Translations under genes and position numbers: made by a program
Assembly (NCBI GenBank): GCA_023512665.1
Contig: JAILZC010000072.1
Location: 1-5,839, forward strand
Length of the DNA stretch: 5,839 nucleotides
Reading direction: 5' to 3'
Source: Candidatus Bipolaricaulota bacterium
GTDB taxonomy: Bacteria > Bipolaricaulota > Bipolaricaulia > RBG-16-55-9 > DRXL01
Notes under the pieces: generated by a model
Seen by the model: the letters and a program-made list of their open reading frames with translations, nothing else
What the model was told of the DNA's origin: nothing
The model's database searches: none
In this document: positions 5,135 through 5,839 of the stretch, one piece after another
Layout: each line of letters starts with the position of its first letter
Numbering within the stretch: position 1 is the first letter of the stretch

Positions 5135-5548
5135 ATGGCTGAATGTAGCTTTTGTAAAATTATTGCAGGGGAATTGCCCTCACATAAAATTTATGAAAAT
5201 GAAAACGTTTTAGCTTTTGCTCCGCTCCAAGAGCATATCATCGCGCGAGGACACATGCTCATAATCCCTAAAACGCACTATGCTGATATTTATGATATTC
5301 CAAACGCGGAATTACACCGCCTCATGGGGGCTATCAAAATTATCTCGCAAAAACTCAAAGAGCAATATCATGCCGATGGGGTTAATATCCTCCATGCCAG
5401 TGGTAAAGTGGCCCAGCAATCAATCTTGCATTTCCATATTCATCTGATACCGAGATACCACAATGATGGGTTAGATCTCTGGCCAAATACTGGATACAGA
5501 GAGGGGAATTTCCCTGACGTCTACAGAGAAATAGCTCGTTTATTCTGA
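5135..5548 (+). CDS. HIT-family (histidine triad) nucleotide-binding protein
   Basis: This 137-residue protein is of normal length for the bacterial Hint/Hit branch of nucleotide hydrolases and transferases. Seen: CSFCKII at 4-10, with Cys4 and Cys7 likely binding zinc with His48 and His99; IIPKTH at 43-48; and the triad HFHIHLIPR at 99-107, with His101 as the expected nucleophile. Two usual active-site neighbours differ by eye: the conserved Asn 11 residues before the triad is Ala88, and the Gly of AGQS is Gln94 (AQQS). The substrate is unknown; family members cleave AMP or other nucleoside phosphoramidates and dinucleotides. GC is about 43% over 5161-5520 (154 of 360), against 53-70% in sampled 60-base lines of the upstream genes. 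That suggests later acquisition. It begins 62 bases after tRNA-Val and may be co-transcribed with it. Confidence 0.93.
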   Translation: MAECSFCKIIAGELPSHKIYENENVLAFAPLQEHIIARGHMLIIPKTHYADIYDIPNAELHRLMGAIKIISQKLKEQYHADGVNILHASGKVAQQSILHFHIHLIPRYHNDGLDLWPNTGYREGNFPDVYREIARLF

Positions 5549-5578
5549 CAGCGCGCTTTTCAACTTCTTCTGTTGCTA

Positions 5579-5708
5579 ACGCTCCTCAACACTGTGGGGG
5601 CCGGATGCTCAAGCATCCGGCTCAGCAGGTGGAAGCCCGCTGAAGCGGGCTTTAGGAGCGTGCTTGAGCACGCTTGCATCTGCTGAGCCGGCGGATTCAT
5701 CCGCCGGC
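5579..5708 (+). repeat. Cluster of four nested hairpins in the HIT to tRNA-Ala spacer
   Basis: Hairpin A (5600-5621) has a 9-bp stem GCCGGATGC and loop TCAA. B (5633-5652) has an 8-bp stem AAGCCCGC and loop TGAA. C (5657-5674) has a 7-bp stem AGCGTGC and loop TTGA. D (5687-5708) has a 9-bp stem GCCGGCGGA and loop TTCA. A perfect 12-bp inverted repeat, CCGGCTCAGCAG (5617-5628) with CTGCTGAGCCGG (5680-5691), encloses B and C. ACGCTCCT (5579-5586) can pair with AGGAGCGT (5654-5661), competing with C. No reading frame is supported here. It may be a REP-like dispersed element, a structured RNA or a transcription boundary. B is followed by only three T, so it is a poor terminator. Confidence 0.75.
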
Positions 5709-5737
5709 AGAACGAGGCGCAGGGACCGGGACCACAC

Positions 5738-5766
5738 TTGAACTTGATCTTAAAACCTGGTAATTT
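5738..5766 (+). promoter_or_regulatory. Likely promoter of tRNA-Ala
   Basis: TTGAAC (5738-5743), a 17-base spacer and TAATTT (5761-5766) would start transcription near 5773, six bases before the tRNA. The spacing is ideal and the hexamers are moderate matches, in a locally AT-richer stretch. Confidence 0.45.
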
Positions 5767-5778
5767 AGAGCCGTCCGT

Positions 5779-5839
5779 GGGGCCGTAGCTAAGCTGGGAG
5801 AGCGCCCGCTTTGCAAGCGGGAGGTCGGCGGTTCGACTC
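5779..5839 (+). tRNA. tRNA-Ala (anticodon TGC), 5' part, cut by the window edge
   Basis: The first 61 bases are present: acceptor 5' strand GGGGCCG (5779-5785), D arm, and anticodon stem CCCGC/GCGGG enclosing TTTGCAA with TGC at 5812-5814, then the variable loop and the T arm into TTCGACTC. The T-arm 3' strand, acceptor 3' strand and CCA lie outside. The D stem has an A at position 13 (GCTA) where most bacterial tRNA-Ala have C, leaving an A-G mismatch with GAGC. Confidence 0.93.

Noticed and set aside
5600..5708. A CRISPR array made of the repeated hairpins
   Set aside because: The units differ in stem sequence and face opposite ways, with no constant repeat or regular spacers.
5549..5778. 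A direct repeat of the tRNA-Val 3' end downstream of the HIT gene (attachment site)
   Set aside because: No copy of the T-arm and acceptor end is visible in this spacer, so integration at the tRNA is not directly supported, and no integrase is present.

Overview
The window (5,839 bases, every gene on the + strand) comes from a bacterial chromosome of moderately high GC. It reads as part of an anaerobic or redox-flexible respiratory locus followed by a housekeeping stretch with two tRNA genes. The taxon cannot be fixed from the sequence. The multiheme cytochrome, the paired Crp/Fnr regulators and genes that look leaderless (a TANNNT box 8-9 bases before the ATG) fit several deep-branching or uncultured bacterial groups.

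Region 1 (1-2888) is an electron-transfer module. It opens with the C-terminal part of a membrane di-heme cytochrome b of the FdnI/HydC or b561 kind. This overlaps by ATGA a 588-residue membrane-anchored c-type cytochrome with 19 CXXCH motifs. The N-terminus of that cytochrome looks like NapC/NrfH (CXXCHXM first heme site). After a 43-base gap comes an unrecognised membrane protein with a signal peptide, an external domain, one TM helix and a zinc ribbon predicted to lie in the cytoplasm. My inference is that cytochrome b and the 19-heme protein form a quinone-linked conduit between the membrane and periplasmic or extracellular partners. Electron direction and final partner are not visible.

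Region 2 (2889-4915) holds two tandem Crp/Fnr-family regulators and a UspA-type universal stress protein. Neither regulator keeps the canonical cAMP-binding arginine. The second carries an N-terminal Cys-x4-Cys-x2-Cys cluster, so it may sense redox state, oxygen or NO. Each regulator has an upstream dyad with the core TGA-N6-TCA, the geometry of Crp/Fnr operators, which suggests auto- or cross-regulation. The second regulator and the Usp gene form an operon, with the Usp ribosome binding site overlapping the regulator's stop codon.

Region 3 (4916-5839) holds a GC-rich inverted repeat, tRNA-Val(TAC), a HIT-family protein gene of clearly lower GC (about 43%), a 130-base cluster of four nested hairpins, and the first 61 bases of tRNA-Ala(TGC) with a likely promoter. 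The HIT gene may have been acquired by transfer.

The parts most worth a second look are the 19-heme cytochrome module with its zinc-ribbon neighbour, the paired operators and leaderless starts in the regulator region, and the hairpin cluster, whose four loops form two complementary pairs.
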